The notes: a model not told the origin generated them from the letters alone. Positions 1 to 10,182 are shown, numbered from the stretch's first letter. The stretch is 64,000 nt of DNA from Planctomycetaceae bacterium (GCA_003153375.1 PLYM01000046.1:1-64000), one strand, 5' to 3'. Made by a program: numbers and translations.

Positions 1-254
1 AAATGTTGGGATTGGTATTAAATGGCGCAGCGGGTAGCGGTTCGATGCATTAGCGTTTCTCCTATGTAAAAAGTGATTCGGCAAAGATCATGAAGCGGCC
101 CGCCTCGCCGACGACTCAAGGCTGGTCGCGATACCGCGATCCCGCCCCGCAGATTCAAGTTAACGACGTCCAACCGGATGTCAAAATAAATAATCGCACG
201 AGTGGCAAATTTTAATGCGCCGGCGCTGGCCAAGCGTTTCGGCCCTGGCCCCCT
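1..254. other. Gene-free left edge
   Basis: This stretch lies downstream of the uracil-DNA glycosylase stop codon. A 71-codon open frame on the minus strand has no convincing ribosome binding site and no recognisable protein features. I see nothing functional that I can support here. Confidence 0.5.
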
Positions 255-1091
255 CTATGGGGTTAGCGGCTTGTCGAGCTTGATGCCCAACTTTCGCATC
301 AGCGCTTTCATGTCTTCCCACACGTCCTTCTTGGCGGCGGGATTGCGCAATAGATACGCCGGGTGATAGGTGCAGGCCACGGCGATGCCCTGATAGTCGA
401 AGAACTTTCCGCGCAGCCGGCTGATCGGCGTGTCGGTCTGAAGCAACGTCTGCGCCGCGATCGTGCCCAGGCAGCAGATGAACTCGGGGCGGATCAACGC
501 CAACTGCCGGTTCAAATACCCACGGCAATTGCCGACCTCGTCCGGCAGCGGATTGCGATTGCCCGGCGGTCGGCACTTGAGGACGTTGAGAATATACACG
601 TCGGACCGCGCCAATGTGCAAGCTTCGATGATCCGCGTCAACAATTGGCCCGCCCGGCCGACAAAGGGCTCGCCCTGCCGATCCTCGTCGGCGCCGGGAG
701 CTTCGCCCAGGAAGCACAAGCGAGCGCGCGGATTGCCCACCCCAAACACGGTTTGCGTGCGCGTGTCGGCCAATTCCTGACAGCGACGGCAAGCGGCAAC
801 CTCTTGGCGAATCAATTCCAGCGTGTCGCCAGCAACGGGCGCGGACTGTGGCGACGGCGCCGCGGCAGCGGGAGGTGCTGGCGAGACAGCTTTGGGCATC
901 GGGGCAGCCTTGGGCGGTGCGACGGCTTTGGACGGTGCGGCCGAGAAAGCCGTCTCGGCGGTCGCGGCCTTCGTCGCCGTTTTACGCCCGCGAGACTTGC
1001 CAATTTGCTCGATACCCGAGCGTTCCAGGCTTTCCAGCACCTGCAAGGCGGCGCGAGCGGTTCGCGAGCTAGCGGATCCTTTTTTGGCCAT
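255..1091 (-). CDS. Family 4 uracil-DNA glycosylase
   Basis: Predicted to excise uracil from DNA as the first step of base excision repair. The 278-residue protein has the family 4/5 motif [17 protein letters not shown] near residues 129-145 and the C-terminal motif HPAYLLRNP from about residue 223. Four cysteines typical of the 4Fe-4S cluster of these enzymes are visible: C101 and C104 (CRRC), C173 (LKCRPPGNR) and one of C196/C197. The first roughly 90 residues are Lys-, Ala- and Pro-rich and look like a flexible extension outside the catalytic domain. It is divergent from der, with about 230 bp between the two starts. The start is ATG. The family call is strong from the motifs; the role of the extension is unknown. 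Confidence 0.93.
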   Translation of the reverse strand: MAKKGSASSRTARAALQVLESLERSGIEQIGKSRGRKTATKAATAETAFSAAPSKAVAPPKAAPMPKAVSPAPPAAAAPSPQSAPVAGDTLELIRQEVAACRRCQELADTRTQTVFGVGNPRARLCFLGEAPGADEDRQGEPFVGRAGQLLTRIIEACTLARSDVYILNVLKCRPPGNRNPLPDEVGNCRGYLNRQLALIRPEFICCLGTIAAQTLLQTDTPISRLRGKFFDYQGIAVACTYHPAYLLRNPAAKKDVWEDMKALMRKLGIKLDKPLTP

Positions 1092-1233
1092 GCGCGATCG
1101 ATCTCCTCTCAGGGGCCCGGCAAACCGCCAGGGGGTTTCGTGCAGTCTATCCGCTCACATATCGCGCGGGCGAGGCCCTGAGTCGAGGCTTTCGCAAGGT
1201 TCGCAAGGTCGCGGCCTCGGTGCGGTGCCCGGT

Positions 1234-1261
1234 TTGCCGGCCCCGCCAATTCAACTATGAT
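1234..1261 (+). promoter_or_regulatory. Possible sigma70-type promoter of der
   Basis: TTGCCG (1234-1239) and TATGAT (1256-1261) are separated by 16 bp, about 60-80 bp upstream of der. The -10 is five of six to consensus and the -35 four of six. This is inferred from sequence only. Confidence 0.35.
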
Positions 1262-1321
1262 AGATTCGAGTTACCTGCCCTTCCGCCGTGTCGCCCACGG
1301 CCAGACTGCTGACGACGGTTC

Positions 1322-2728
1322 ATGCGAGCCGTGCGATTGATCATGGGGATTCCACAGATTGTCATTGTTGGCCGGCCCAATGTTGGCAAGTCCAGCATTT
1401 TTAATTGGCTGGCCCGCAAGCGTCTGGCAATCGTCGACGGCACGGCGGGCGTCACCCGCGACTCGGTCACCTACCTGATGTTCGAGCGCGATCGGTATTT
1501 CGAGGTCGTCGATACGGGCGGCATCGGCTTCGAGGACCCCGACAACCTGACGGTCAAGATCGACGAACAGATTTCGGCGGCCATCGAACGGGCCGACGTG
1601 GTGCTGTTCGTGGTCGACACGCGCAGCGGCCTCACGCCCTTGGACCAGGAGGTCGCCCGGCGACTGCGCTACGTCGACGTGCCCGTGATCTGCGTGGCCA
1701 ATAAGTCGGACGACGTCAGCATGGACAGCCAGGCTGATGAGTTCTACAAGCTGGGGCGCGGCAAGTTGATTCGCGTCAGCACGCTGCAGAATCGCGGCCG
1801 GCAAATCCTGCTCGACATGATCGTCGAGCGGTTGCCCAAGCTGGTCGAGGACGAACGGCTCGACGTCGAGGAGCCGCTGATGAAGGTGGCCATCGTCGGC
1901 CGCCGCAACGTCGGCAAGAGCACGTTCGTCAACACGCTGGCCCAGGCCGAACGCATGATCACGAGCGAAGTGGCCGGCACGACCCGCGACAGCGTTGACG
2001 TGCGGTTCGACCTCGACGGCAAGAAGTTTGTGGCCATCGACACGCCCGGCCTGCGCCGTTCCAAGAGCATCACGACCGACGTCGACTTTTACAGCACGCA
2101 TCGGGCCCAGCGCAGCATTCGCCGGGCCGACGTGGTGCTGATGTTCTTCGACCCCAGCGAGCGGATCAGCAAGGTCGACAAGCAGCTTTGCGACTACATC
2201 GCCGAGAACTACAAGCCCTGCGTGTTCGTGGTCAACAAGTGGGACCTCTGCGCCGGCAGCATGCCGACCGAAAAGTGGGTCACCTACATGCACGACTCGT
2301 TTCGCACCATGTGGTACGTGCCGATCGCGTTCATCACCGGGCAGACGGGCAAGAACGTCAAGGCGCTCTTGAATCACGCCCAGATGCTCTTCAAGCAGGC
2401 TCGCGAACGCGTCACGACCGGCGCGCTCAACAAAGTGGTTCGCGCGGCGCTCGACGCCAATCCCCCACCGCTCTTCCAGAATCGCCGGCCGAAGCTCTAT
2501 TACGCCACGCAAGTCGGCGGCGAGCCGCCCACGATCGTGATGTTTTGCAACGATCCCAAGGCCTTCGAAGAGCCCTATCGTCGCTATCTCCTGGGCGTGC
2601 TCCGCGAGCATCTGCCGTTTGCCGAAGTGCCGATCAAGCTCTACCTTCGCAAGCGCCAGCAATCCGACAAGCGGGCCGAAATCGACAGCGATTCGGATGA
2701 GTCGGAAGTCGCCGACGTCAACGAGTAG
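1322..2728 (+). CDS. der: Ribosome biogenesis GTPase Der (EngA)
   Basis: Der is an essential double GTPase needed for 50S ribosome assembly. Two G domains in tandem are visible: the first opens with GRPNVGKSS and has DTGG and NKSD, the second with GRRNVGKST, DTPG and NKWD. The C-terminal KH-like domain follows, ending in an acidic, Ser/Asp-rich tail. The 468-residue length fits the family. The annotated start is the ATG at 1322, but the first G domain begins directly after a second ATG at 1343 (MGIPQIVIVG), and neither start has a clear Shine-Dalgarno, so 1343 is equally possible. It is divergent from the glycosylase gene and convergent with the desaturase gene. Confidence 0.97.
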   Translation: MRAVRLIMGIPQIVIVGRPNVGKSSIFNWLARKRLAIVDGTAGVTRDSVTYLMFERDRYFEVVDTGGIGFEDPDNLTVKIDEQISAAIERADVVLFVVDTRSGLTPLDQEVARRLRYVDVPVICVANKSDDVSMDSQADEFYKLGRGKLIRVSTLQNRGRQILLDMIVERLPKLVEDERLDVEEPLMKVAIVGRRNVGKSTFVNTLAQAERMITSEVAGTTRDSVDVRFDLDGKKFVAIDTPGLRRSKSITTDVDFYSTHRAQRSIRRADVVLMFFDPSERISKVDKQLCDYIAENYKPCVFVVNKWDLCAGSMPTEKWVTYMHDSFRTMWYVPIAFITGQTGKNVKALLNHAQMLFKQARERVTTGALNKVVRAALDANPPPLFQNRRPKLYYATQVGGEPPTIVMFCNDPKAFEEPYRRYLLGVLREHLPFAEVPIKLYLRKRQQSDKRAEIDSDSDESEVADVNE

Positions 2729-2787
2729 TTCGCGCAGGGGACTGCGGCAATCGGGGCTGGGCACTCAAGCCTGGCGGTGAAGCCACT

Positions 2788-3897
2788 CTACGCCGCTAAC
2801 GGCTGGCGCGTGTCCGGCACATCGCGCTTTCCATGCCACAGCGAGCGCACGGCGGCCCAGTAGCCGGGGAACACCGTTCTGCGATACGGCGAGTCGGCCG
2901 GCAGCTTGTCCATCAACCGCCGATGGGCGCGACCCAGATTGTGAAAGGGAATTCCCGGGAACAAGTGGTGCAGCGCGTGGTAGCGCAGGCCCAGCGGAAA
3001 GAACATCTCGGTGATCACCGGGATGCCGGTCAGGTTCACCGAGTCGGCCAGTTGCTCGGCATGCGTCATTTGCTCGCCGGTATTCTCGTAGCGATGGGCC
3101 ACCAGGTTGCGAATGTAGTTGAGTCCCAGCACGAACATCGCCAAGCAATACATCTGCACCAGGCGCGTCCAAGGATAGAGTCCAATAAGCACCACGGCCA
3201 ACATGCCAGCAACCCGCAGGCTGCAGGCGATCTCGAGCGCGGCCCAAGTCTTGCGCGGCGCGTTTTTGGGAATCGCTAGCCGGTGCTTGTAGTTGATCAC
3301 GTAGGACGACATGTGCTCGAGCACCCAGGTGCGCAGCCGTGGGTTGACGAACGTGATCGGCGCCAGCAGCAGCCGGGCCGCGATATAAATTGGCAGCAAG
3401 GGAATCTGGGCAAAAAACCAGAAGATGCCCTGCAAGGGACCCGAGCCCAGCGGCAGGTACTCGCCGTCGTGAACGGTGCCGTAATGATGACTGTTGTGAT
3501 GGTCCACGTGATTCTCGTAAAAGTGCGACGGCATCACCATCGGAATGCCGCACAGCAGGTTCCAGGCCACGCGAAAGCCCAGCATCTCGCCGTTTCGCAT
3601 GTGGGCGATCTCGTGAACGTAGCTGCCGGCCCGAAAAAGCGCGAACCCGCAGACCGTGAAACCGATCACTTGCTGCACGGAGAACGCGGGCGAGCGCAAG
3701 TAGAGCGCGGCCATCGAGTAACCCACGGCCAGCGTGACCAGCAAGTCGGTCCAATAGGCGAACTGCCGGTGAGCGAATAGGTCGCTGACCAAAGCCCGGG
3801 CTTCGTTAATCGACTGCACGGCCTGGCGTGCGGCCGTGGAATGGCGCGTCATGGGCTGCTCGGCAGTGAGTTCTGCCGGCGTGATTTCTACGGACAT
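2788..3897 (-). CDS. Fatty acid desaturase family membrane protein
   Basis: A membrane di-iron desaturase or hydroxylase, probably acting on lipid acyl chains. The three histidine clusters of the family are present: HEIAH, HVDHHNSHH and HALHH near the C terminus. Several hydrophobic segments lie between them, as expected for an enzyme spanning the membrane four times or more with its iron site on the cytoplasmic face. I chose the ATG at 3897; an in-frame TTG at 3912 would add five residues. Its end faces the end of der. The substrate cannot be read from the sequence, and carotenoid or sterol-type hydroxylases share the same histidine pattern. Confidence 0.88.
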   Translation of the reverse strand: MSVEITPAELTAEQPMTRHSTAARQAVQSINEARALVSDLFAHRQFAYWTDLLVTLAVGYSMAALYLRSPAFSVQQVIGFTVCGFALFRAGSYVHEIAHMRNGEMLGFRVAWNLLCGIPMVMPSHFYENHVDHHNSHHYGTVHDGEYLPLGSGPLQGIFWFFAQIPLLPIYIAARLLLAPITFVNPRLRTWVLEHMSSYVINYKHRLAIPKNAPRKTWAALEIACSLRVAGMLAVVLIGLYPWTRLVQMYCLAMFVLGLNYIRNLVAHRYENTGEQMTHAEQLADSVNLTGIPVITEMFFPLGLRYHALHHLFPGIPFHNLGRAHRRLMDKLPADSPYRRTVFPGYWAAVRSLWHGKRDVPDTRQPLAA

Positions 3898-4218
3898 GGG
3901 TAGAGTGCCCAAAGCGGGATGGAAACGGGAAATTTCCTCGAGTCGTGAGCGACCGATTCCCTTCGGACTGGTTTGATATCGGCAACTCTGGGGTGGAGAA
4001 TGAAGCCTTGCCGGTCAGCCCCTTTAGACAGATCAGGCGCCCTGGGGTTCAACGCCCACCAGCTGAGGGGTTTCGGTCCCTTGTGGGGCCCGCCGCAGGG
4101 GGCTATCATCGTTAGTTTAACTTCTTGCGGCAACATCGTTTCGTACATTCGGGCGACATTGTTTTCAGACAGTTGGCAGCCATGCCCCCTCGGGGTGCCG
4201 GCCTGCCGGGAGTTGGCA
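3898..4218. other. Divergent intergenic region upstream of ilvN
   Basis: About 320 bp separate the desaturase start from ilvN. Open frames continue upstream of ilvN but show no similarity to acetolactate synthase. The region holds one good promoter candidate, described separately, and no recognisable leader peptide rich in branched-chain residues. Confidence 0.5.
4081..4109 (+). promoter_or_regulatory. Possible promoter of ilvN-ilvC
   Basis: TTGTGG (4081-4086) and TATCAT (4104-4109) are separated by exactly 17 bp, 110 bp upstream of the ilvN start. The -10 element is five of six to the sigma70 consensus. Confidence 0.4.
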
Positions 4219-4734
4219 ATGCGGCATGTGCTGTCGGCAGTCGTACAAAACGTTCCGGGCGTCCTGGCCCATATATCCGGCATGCTGGCCTCGCGCGGGT
4301 ACAACATCGACAGCCTGGCGGTCGGCGAAACCGAAGTGCCGGATTTGTCGCGCATGACGTTTGTCATCGTGGGCGACGACAACGTCCTGGAGCAGGTGCG
4401 CAAGCAGTTGGAGAAGGTCGTCACCGTAGTGCAGGTGATCGACGTCAGCGCCCAGGACTTCATCGAACGCGACCTGATGCTGATCAAGGTCCGCGCCCCG
4501 CTGGGGGGCCGTCGCAGCGAGATCCGCGAGTTGGCCGAAATTTTTCGCGGCCGGATCGTCGACGTCGCGGCTGAGGAAGTGATCGTCGAAATATCGGGGC
4601 AGGAGCACAAGATTGAGTCGTTCATCGACCTGATGCGCCCGTTTGGGATCGTCGAGTTGGTGCGAACCGGCCGTATCGCCATGGTTCGCGGAGAACGGCG
4701 AAACATCGAACCATCCGGAAGCGAAACCAAGTAA
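4219..4734 (+). CDS. ilvN: Acetolactate synthase small (regulatory) subunit
   Basis: Regulatory subunit of acetohydroxyacid synthase, the first common enzyme of valine, leucine and isoleucine synthesis; it binds the catalytic subunit and gives feedback inhibition by valine. The protein starts MRHVLSAVVQNVPGVL and has the N-terminal ACT domain (HISGMLASRGYNIDSLAVG) followed by the C-terminal small-subunit domain (residues about 85-160). The frame is open for another 82 codons upstream, but the family homology begins exactly at this ATG, so 4219 is preferred; length is then 171 residues. ilvC follows 84 bp downstream. The large subunit gene is not in the window. Confidence 0.95.
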   Translation: MRHVLSAVVQNVPGVLAHISGMLASRGYNIDSLAVGETEVPDLSRMTFVIVGDDNVLEQVRKQLEKVVTVVQVIDVSAQDFIERDLMLIKVRAPLGGRRSEIRELAEIFRGRIVDVAAEEVIVEISGQEHKIESFIDLMRPFGIVELVRTGRIAMVRGERRNIEPSGSETK

Positions 4735-4818
4735 ACCCACCCACCGCGCCGCGGGCCCAGGGCCATCGTCCCCCCCTGAGCGCGTGGGTCGCCAATTAGT
4801 ATTAGAGGAGTTCCATCG

Positions 4819-5820
<1,002 letters not shown>

Positions 5821-5846
5821 GGCCCAACAGAAAGCAGCACACGGTC

Positions 5847-6122
5847 ATGACCACCGAAGCGCAAGCTCGCCAACTGTTCACCGAGCTCCAGCCCGGCGAT
5901 CGCGTGGAAGTCATCCACGAGGTCAAAGTCGGCTCGTCCAAAACCTGGTCGACCAAGACCGTCGGCACGGTCGTCAACACCGAGCGCCGCCGCCAGGGCC
6001 TGCACTATCGCCGCAGCGTCGACGACAAGGTGTTTGCCGACATGATCAAGCTCAAGCGCGACGACGGCGAGCTGACTACGATCACCATGGACGAATTCAC
6101 CGAGCTGCACCGGCTGAGCTAA
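5847..6122 (+). CDS. Small hypothetical protein downstream of ilvC
   Basis: A 91-residue soluble, charged protein starting MTTEAQARQLFTELQPGDRV. The frame is open upstream inside ilvC, but the ATG 26 bp after the ilvC stop is the natural start. The pattern LQPGDRVEVIHEVKVG and the basic TERRRQGLHYRR segment suggest a small beta-rich domain, perhaps binding nucleic acid, but I do not recognise the family. Its position suggests co-transcription with ilvNC. Confidence 0.7.
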   Translation: MTTEAQARQLFTELQPGDRVEVIHEVKVGSSKTWSTKTVGTVVNTERRRQGLHYRRSVDDKVFADMIKLKRDDGELTTITMDEFTELHRLS

Positions 6123-6163
6123 TCGGCACATTCGCGTGGCTGCCGTGCCTATAATAGCTCCAG

Positions 6164-6242
6164 GGGTGCACTGCTGGCTTGTCCAGTAGTGAAAGTCTCG
6201 CGCGGCCTTCGGGCACTGCTGGACAGGCCAGCAGTGGCACCC
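6164..6242. repeat. Palindromic intergenic repeat, copy A (type 1)
   Basis: Two 29-bp arms (6164-6192 and about 6214-6242) form a near-perfect inverted repeat around a short loop. The right arm reads CACTGCTGGACAGGCCAGCA followed by GTGGCACCC; the left is its complement with a few changes. Each arm is itself a hairpin (CTGCTGG...CCAGCAG). Related copies lie at 37333-37413 and 53732-53812. Confidence 0.85.
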
Positions 6243-6323
6243 AGAGAGACCGCGTCACCCTAATGCGCTTCGGCAATGTCCGCGCGAACGAAGAGTGGCG
6301 CGCCAAAAACTCTGAGTCGCTGC

Positions 6324-7202
6324 ATGAGTTCCTCGCCCGACACTTCGCACCCGCTGCACACGCACCACGAGCGAACGTTCGCGGCCAACCGCTTCGTTTA
6401 CCCCGTGCTCAGCCGGCGCTCGGGCGGGATCTCGGTGGGCGTGAATCTGAACCCCGACAAAATCTGCAACTTCGATTGCATCTACTGCCAGGTCGACCGC
6501 ACCCAGCAAAGCGAAACGCGGTTCGTCGAAATGGACGCCCTGCTGACCGAGCTCGAAGCCATGTTGCGGCTGATCGTCTCGGGTGCCCTGTATGAGCTGC
6601 CCGAGTTTGCGCAGATACCTCCCGCGCTGCGACGGCTGAACGACATCGCCTTCAGCGGCGACGGCGAGCCCACGACCTATCGCAACTTCGACGAGATCAT
6701 GGCCGCCTGCGCCGCCGTCAAGGATCGCCTGAGACTGGACCAGGTGAAGATGGTGCTGATCACCAACGCCAGCATGTTTCACCGCCCTCACGTCGAGCGT
6801 GGGCTGGAGATTCTCGACGCCCATCAGGGCGAGATTTGGGCCAAGCTCGAATCGGGCACCGAGGCCTACTATCAACTCGTCGAACGCACGCCGATTCCGT
6901 TTCGGCAGATTCTCGACAACATCACCGCGGCGGCGCGCGTGCGGCCACTGGTCATCCAAGCGCTCTTCATGCGCATCGCCGGCGCAGCCCCGCCGCCGGA
7001 CGAGCTGGCGGCGTTTTGCGATCGCTTGAACGAAATCACCGCCGGCGGTGGTCGGCTGCAACTCGTGCAGATCTACACCATCGCCCGCAAGCCGGCCGAA
7101 AGCTTCGTCGCGCCGCTGGTCGATGCCGAAATCGACGCCATCGTCGCCCTCGTCACCCAGCGCACCGGCCTGCCCACCGCGGCGTTCTACGGCGTCGCTT
7201 GA
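6324..7202 (+). CDS. Radical SAM protein (COG0731-like)
   Basis: The radical SAM motif CNFDCIYC (CX3CX2C) binds the 4Fe-4S cluster that cleaves S-adenosylmethionine. It is followed by FSGDGEPTTYRNFDE, which matches the GEPT motif of the Fe-S oxidoreductase group COG0731. The ATG at 6324 (MSSSPDTSHPLHTHHERTF) is preferred; an in-frame ATG at 6276 would add 16 residues and lies closer to repeat copy A. The length is 292 residues. Substrate is unknown; members of this group have been linked to tRNA modification but also occur in other roles. It stands alone between two intergenic repeats. Confidence 0.85.
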   Translation: MSSSPDTSHPLHTHHERTFAANRFVYPVLSRRSGGISVGVNLNPDKICNFDCIYCQVDRTQQSETRFVEMDALLTELEAMLRLIVSGALYELPEFAQIPPALRRLNDIAFSGDGEPTTYRNFDEIMAACAAVKDRLRLDQVKMVLITNASMFHRPHVERGLEILDAHQGEIWAKLESGTEAYYQLVERTPIPFRQILDNITAAARVRPLVIQALFMRIAGAAPPPDELAAFCDRLNEITAGGGRLQLVQIYTIARKPAESFVAPLVDAEIDAIVALVTQRTGLPTAAFYGVA

Positions 7203-7217
7203 TTGCGCTAGAATCTC

Positions 7218-7278
7218 GGGTGCCACGGGCCTCTTGCCCGTGTCCTGGAATGGAACTGGCGACACGCCAGTGGCACCC
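7218..7278. repeat. Palindromic intergenic repeat, copy B (type 2)
   Basis: A 61-bp element with the same ends as type 1 (GGGTGCCAC at the left, GTGGCACCC at the right) but different inner hairpins: CACGGGCCTCTTGCCCGTG and ACTGGCGACACGCCAGT. It lies 16 bp after the radical SAM stop codon. A partial second copy is at 10095-10153. Confidence 0.8.
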
Positions 7279-7372
7279 ACCAGGTAATCATCAAGTGCAG
7301 TCAGCCCACGACCTGGCAACAGCCGGGGAAGCAGCGTAGTTTCTCGCCGACAACGGACGAAGAAGAACGGAG

Positions 7373-8746
7373 ATGACGTTCGGATGGCCCCTGCTCAACG
7401 CTCGAGTCTCGATGTCCACGCAGGCTGCGAAAACCTGTCGAACTTTGCCGCCGATCGAGAGGTGGCGCCCGGCTTTTCCAGGCAGCAAAGTCGGCCGTGC
7501 CTTCGGCGCCGCCCGGCGACTCGCCATCATGGCACTGCTGACAGCGCTGGCACTGCAGGGAAACCGCGCGGCGGCTGACGACAGCCCCCTCGCCCCGCCC
7601 GCCACGATCGGCAATACGCTCGAAGCCGCCCCCGGCGAAGCGGGCCGTGAAGTGTCGCTGTTTCCCCTCGCCACGACCAATCCCGACGACGCGCGGCCGC
7701 GTCCGGCCCTGTGCGTTTCCGGCTGGGCCGACATGGGCTACACCTCCTCATCGAGCGGCAGCGGGCGACTGGCCGTGGCGCCGCAGATGAATCGCTTTGG
7801 CAACGAATTCCTGTTCAATCAACTGGCCCTGACGTTCGAGAGGCCGTTGCGCTACGACGAGTTTTCCTGCGGCTATTACCTGCAACTGTTCAACGGCGCC
7901 GATGCTTCGACCCTGCAAGGCGACGGCGATATCAAAAACGGCAACCCGCGCTTCGGCACGACCGTGCGGCAGGCGCGCTTGCAGTTTCATCTGCCCGTCG
8001 TGAGCGATGGCGGCGTCGACGTCGTCGTGGGTCGTCAGGGATCGTTGATGGGCTATGAGTCCTACATGGCCCCCTTACGCAACTTTTATTCGGTGTCGTA
8101 TCAGTGGTTCTATGCCGAGGACGGAGCCGACACCGGCTGCTGGGCCACGTTGCACGGAGCCGACGGCTGGGACTACACCTATGGCGTCTACCTGGGATCA
8201 AACACGTTCTTCACGCTCAACGGCAACGCGCCGACGCACGAGCTTCAGATCAAACGCTGGCTCGACGCCGAGCACAAGTTCTATCATTGCGCCACGCTGG
8301 TCGTGGGCGACCAGGCCGTCGGCAAGACGATCGCCGTGCTGCCGGGCAATCTGGCCACGGTCTTGGAATGGCGCATCCAGGCCGCGTTCAGCGACCGTTG
8401 GACGCAGGTCTTTCAGGCCAACATCGGCTGGGACCAGGACGTGCGGTTTCTCGGCACGGGCCGCTGGCATGGCATGCTGACCAACTCCGTCTACCAGCTT
8501 CAACCGCGCCTCGACGGCCAGTTGCGAATCGAATGGTTCGACGACGTCAACGGCACCCGCACCGGCCGGGCCACCGACTACGTGGCGATCACCACCGGCC
8601 TGGCGGCGCGCCTCACGCCCCGGCTGACCCTGCGCCCCGAGCTGCGCGGCGACTTTGCCGGCAAGCCGGTCTTCGGCCCCTTGGACAGTCTCGCCCGTCA
8701 GCGGAGCCAGCTCACCGCCGCGCTCGAGTGCGTGCTGACATTCTGA
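7373..8746 (+). CDS. Outer-membrane beta-barrel (OmpL-like porin-2 family) protein
   Basis: A 457-residue protein with an N-terminal export signal (RRLAIMALLTALALQGNRAAA, about residues 43-63) after an unusually long basic N-terminal stretch, so a later start is possible. The mature part has alternating aromatic/polar strands, the segment FNQLALTFERPL, and the phrase VVVGRQGSLMGYESYMAP seen in planctomycete BBP2/OmpL-like porins, and ends in a phenylalanine (CVLTF), typical for outer-membrane barrels recognised by the Bam machinery. It probably forms a channel in the outer membrane. The family call is from overall pattern and wording, not from a catalytic motif. Confidence 0.7.
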   Translation: MTFGWPLLNARVSMSTQAAKTCRTLPPIERWRPAFPGSKVGRAFGAARRLAIMALLTALALQGNRAAADDSPLAPPATIGNTLEAAPGEAGREVSLFPLATTNPDDARPRPALCVSGWADMGYTSSSSGSGRLAVAPQMNRFGNEFLFNQLALTFERPLRYDEFSCGYYLQLFNGADASTLQGDGDIKNGNPRFGTTVRQARLQFHLPVVSDGGVDVVVGRQGSLMGYESYMAPLRNFYSVSYQWFYAEDGADTGCWATLHGADGWDYTYGVYLGSNTFFTLNGNAPTHELQIKRWLDAEHKFYHCATLVVGDQAVGKTIAVLPGNLATVLEWRIQAAFSDRWTQVFQANIGWDQDVRFLGTGRWHGMLTNSVYQLQPRLDGQLRIEWFDDVNGTRTGRATDYVAITTGLAARLTPRLTLRPELRGDFAGKPVFGPLDSLARQRSQLTAALECVLTF

Positions 8747-8968
8747 ACGGCGTCCTAAGCGCCGCGGGGCACGCGAATGACCCCCGCCGAGGTGCGGTTG
8801 TAACGCCTGTGCCGCTTGCCGTTTCCCTTAAGAGCAACGCCAGCCGGGGTGAGGTAGCCTTTTATCGCAACCGAGGCAACGGCCGCGGCGCTTCCGCGCT
8901 CGCCCAGCCTTCACTCAAGCCACCGATTCTCCCACCGCTTTCACTCTTCGCTCAATGGGGAAGTTCAC

Positions 8969-10063
8969 ATGAAAATGGCCATTCGTTTTTCGTTCGTCCT
9001 GGCGGTTGTCGCCGCCGTGCTGACCGGCGTCCATTCGACGCGGGCTTGCACCGGCATTCGCTTGACCGCCAAGGACGGCTCGGTCGTCTGTGCGCGCACG
9101 CTGGAGTTCAATGAAAACCTGGCGTCGACTCCCGTCGTCATTCCGCGGCACTTCAACCTGCACGGCACGGCCAACTCCGGCAAGGCGGGCCTGACCTGGG
9201 AAACCAAGTACGCCGCCACCGGCATGAACGCGCTGGGGCAGCCAATCATCATCGACGGCGTCAACGAAAAGGGCCTGGCCGCTGGCATCTTCTACCTGCC
9301 CGGTTATGCCAAGTATCAAACCGCCGCCGAAGGCGAAGAGTCGATCTCGCTCGGCTCATGGGAACTGACCACCTGGCTGCTGACCAACTTTGCCACGGCC
9401 GACGAAGTTCGCGCGGCACTGCCGGGCGTGCGGGTGACCGACGTCCCGTTCGAGGGAACGATCTTTCCGGTTCACTATGTCGTACACGACGCGGCCGGCA
9501 AGTCGCTGGTGATCGAGTATCTCGATGGCAGGCTGAGCCTCAACGACAACCCGATCGGCGTGATCACCAACTCGCCCGACTTCGGCTGGCACCTCACCAA
9601 CCTGAACAATTACATCAACCTGACCGCTGACAACGCCGCGCCCGAGAAGATCGATGGCGTCACGCTCCGCCAACTTGGCCAGGGCAGCGGCATGCACGGA
9701 CTGCCGGGCGACTTCACGCCGCCGTCGCGCTTCGTGCGCGCCGTCGCTCTGAGCCGCGCCGCGTTTCCGGGCGATGACGGTGAAGATGCCGTGCAGCAGG
9801 CGTTTCACATTCTGAATTCGTTCGACATTCCCCGCGGCACAGTCCGCGGCGTCGAGAACGACCAGCCGTCGTTCGACCACACGCAGTGGACCAGTGCCTG
9901 CGACACGAAGGGTCGCGTGTATTACTTCCACAGCGACGACAACCGCCGCATCCGCCTGGTCGACCTCAAGGAAGTCGACCTCGACGCCAAGCGCATCCAG
10001 GTCATCTCCCGGCACTCGGCCGAAGACAGCCAGGACCTGACCCCGGCCAAGACCGACGGCTAG
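8969..10063 (+). CDS. Secreted linear amide C-N hydrolase (choloylglycine hydrolase family)
   Basis: An Ntn-type hydrolase of the penicillin V acylase / bile-salt hydrolase family, 364 residues. A signal peptide ends just before the catalytic cysteine: TRACTGIRL, where C27 would become the N-terminal nucleophile after maturation. The conserved asparagine region GVITNSPDFGWH is present. The usual arginine/aspartate pair appears here as ARTLEF, with Glu where Asp is common. The enzyme is expected in the periplasm and cleaves an amide bond of an unknown substrate such as an N-acyl amino acid or acyl-homoserine lactone. A weak purine-rich site precedes the ATG. The 222 bp upstream hold nothing I can name. 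Confidence 0.85.
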   Translation: MKMAIRFSFVLAVVAAVLTGVHSTRACTGIRLTAKDGSVVCARTLEFNENLASTPVVIPRHFNLHGTANSGKAGLTWETKYAATGMNALGQPIIIDGVNEKGLAAGIFYLPGYAKYQTAAEGEESISLGSWELTTWLLTNFATADEVRAALPGVRVTDVPFEGTIFPVHYVVHDAAGKSLVIEYLDGRLSLNDNPIGVITNSPDFGWHLTNLNNYINLTADNAAPEKIDGVTLRQLGQGSGMHGLPGDFTPPSRFVRAVALSRAAFPGDDGEDAVQQAFHILNSFDIPRGTVRGVENDQPSFDHTQWTSACDTKGRVYYFHSDDNRRIRLVDLKEVDLDAKRIQVISRHSAEDSQDLTPAKTDG

Positions 10064-10094
10064 TGGATGAGCTGCGATTATTAGTCTAGATGTC

Positions 10095-10153
10095 GGGTGC
10101 CACGGGCATCTTGCTTGTGCCCTGGCATCGCACTGGCAACACGCAAGGGGCCG
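10095..10153. repeat. Palindromic intergenic repeat, degraded copy C (type 2)
   Basis: Begins GGGTGCCACGGGCATCTTG like copy B and keeps the middle CTGG..ACTGGCAACACGC but lacks the GTGGCACCC right end, where it runs into the terminator described next. It lies 31 bp after the amide hydrolase stop codon. Confidence 0.65.
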
Positions 10154-10182
10154 CGCAAAACCGCGCGGCCCCTTGTTTTTTT
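10144..10182 (+). terminator. Rho-independent terminator of the amide hydrolase gene
   Basis: A 13-bp GC-rich stem (10144-10156 with 10163-10175) closes a 6-nt loop and is followed by a run of T residues. It overlaps the right end of repeat copy C, so the repeat may supply part of the stem. Confidence 0.8.

Noticed and set aside
18-233. 71-codon minus-strand frame at the left edge
   Set aside because: No ribosome binding site, no family features and unusual composition.
1271-2764. 497-codon open frame on the minus strand over der
   Set aside because: It lies fully opposite a highly conserved gene and its product is compositionally a shadow (His-, Asp- and Gly-rich, no motifs).
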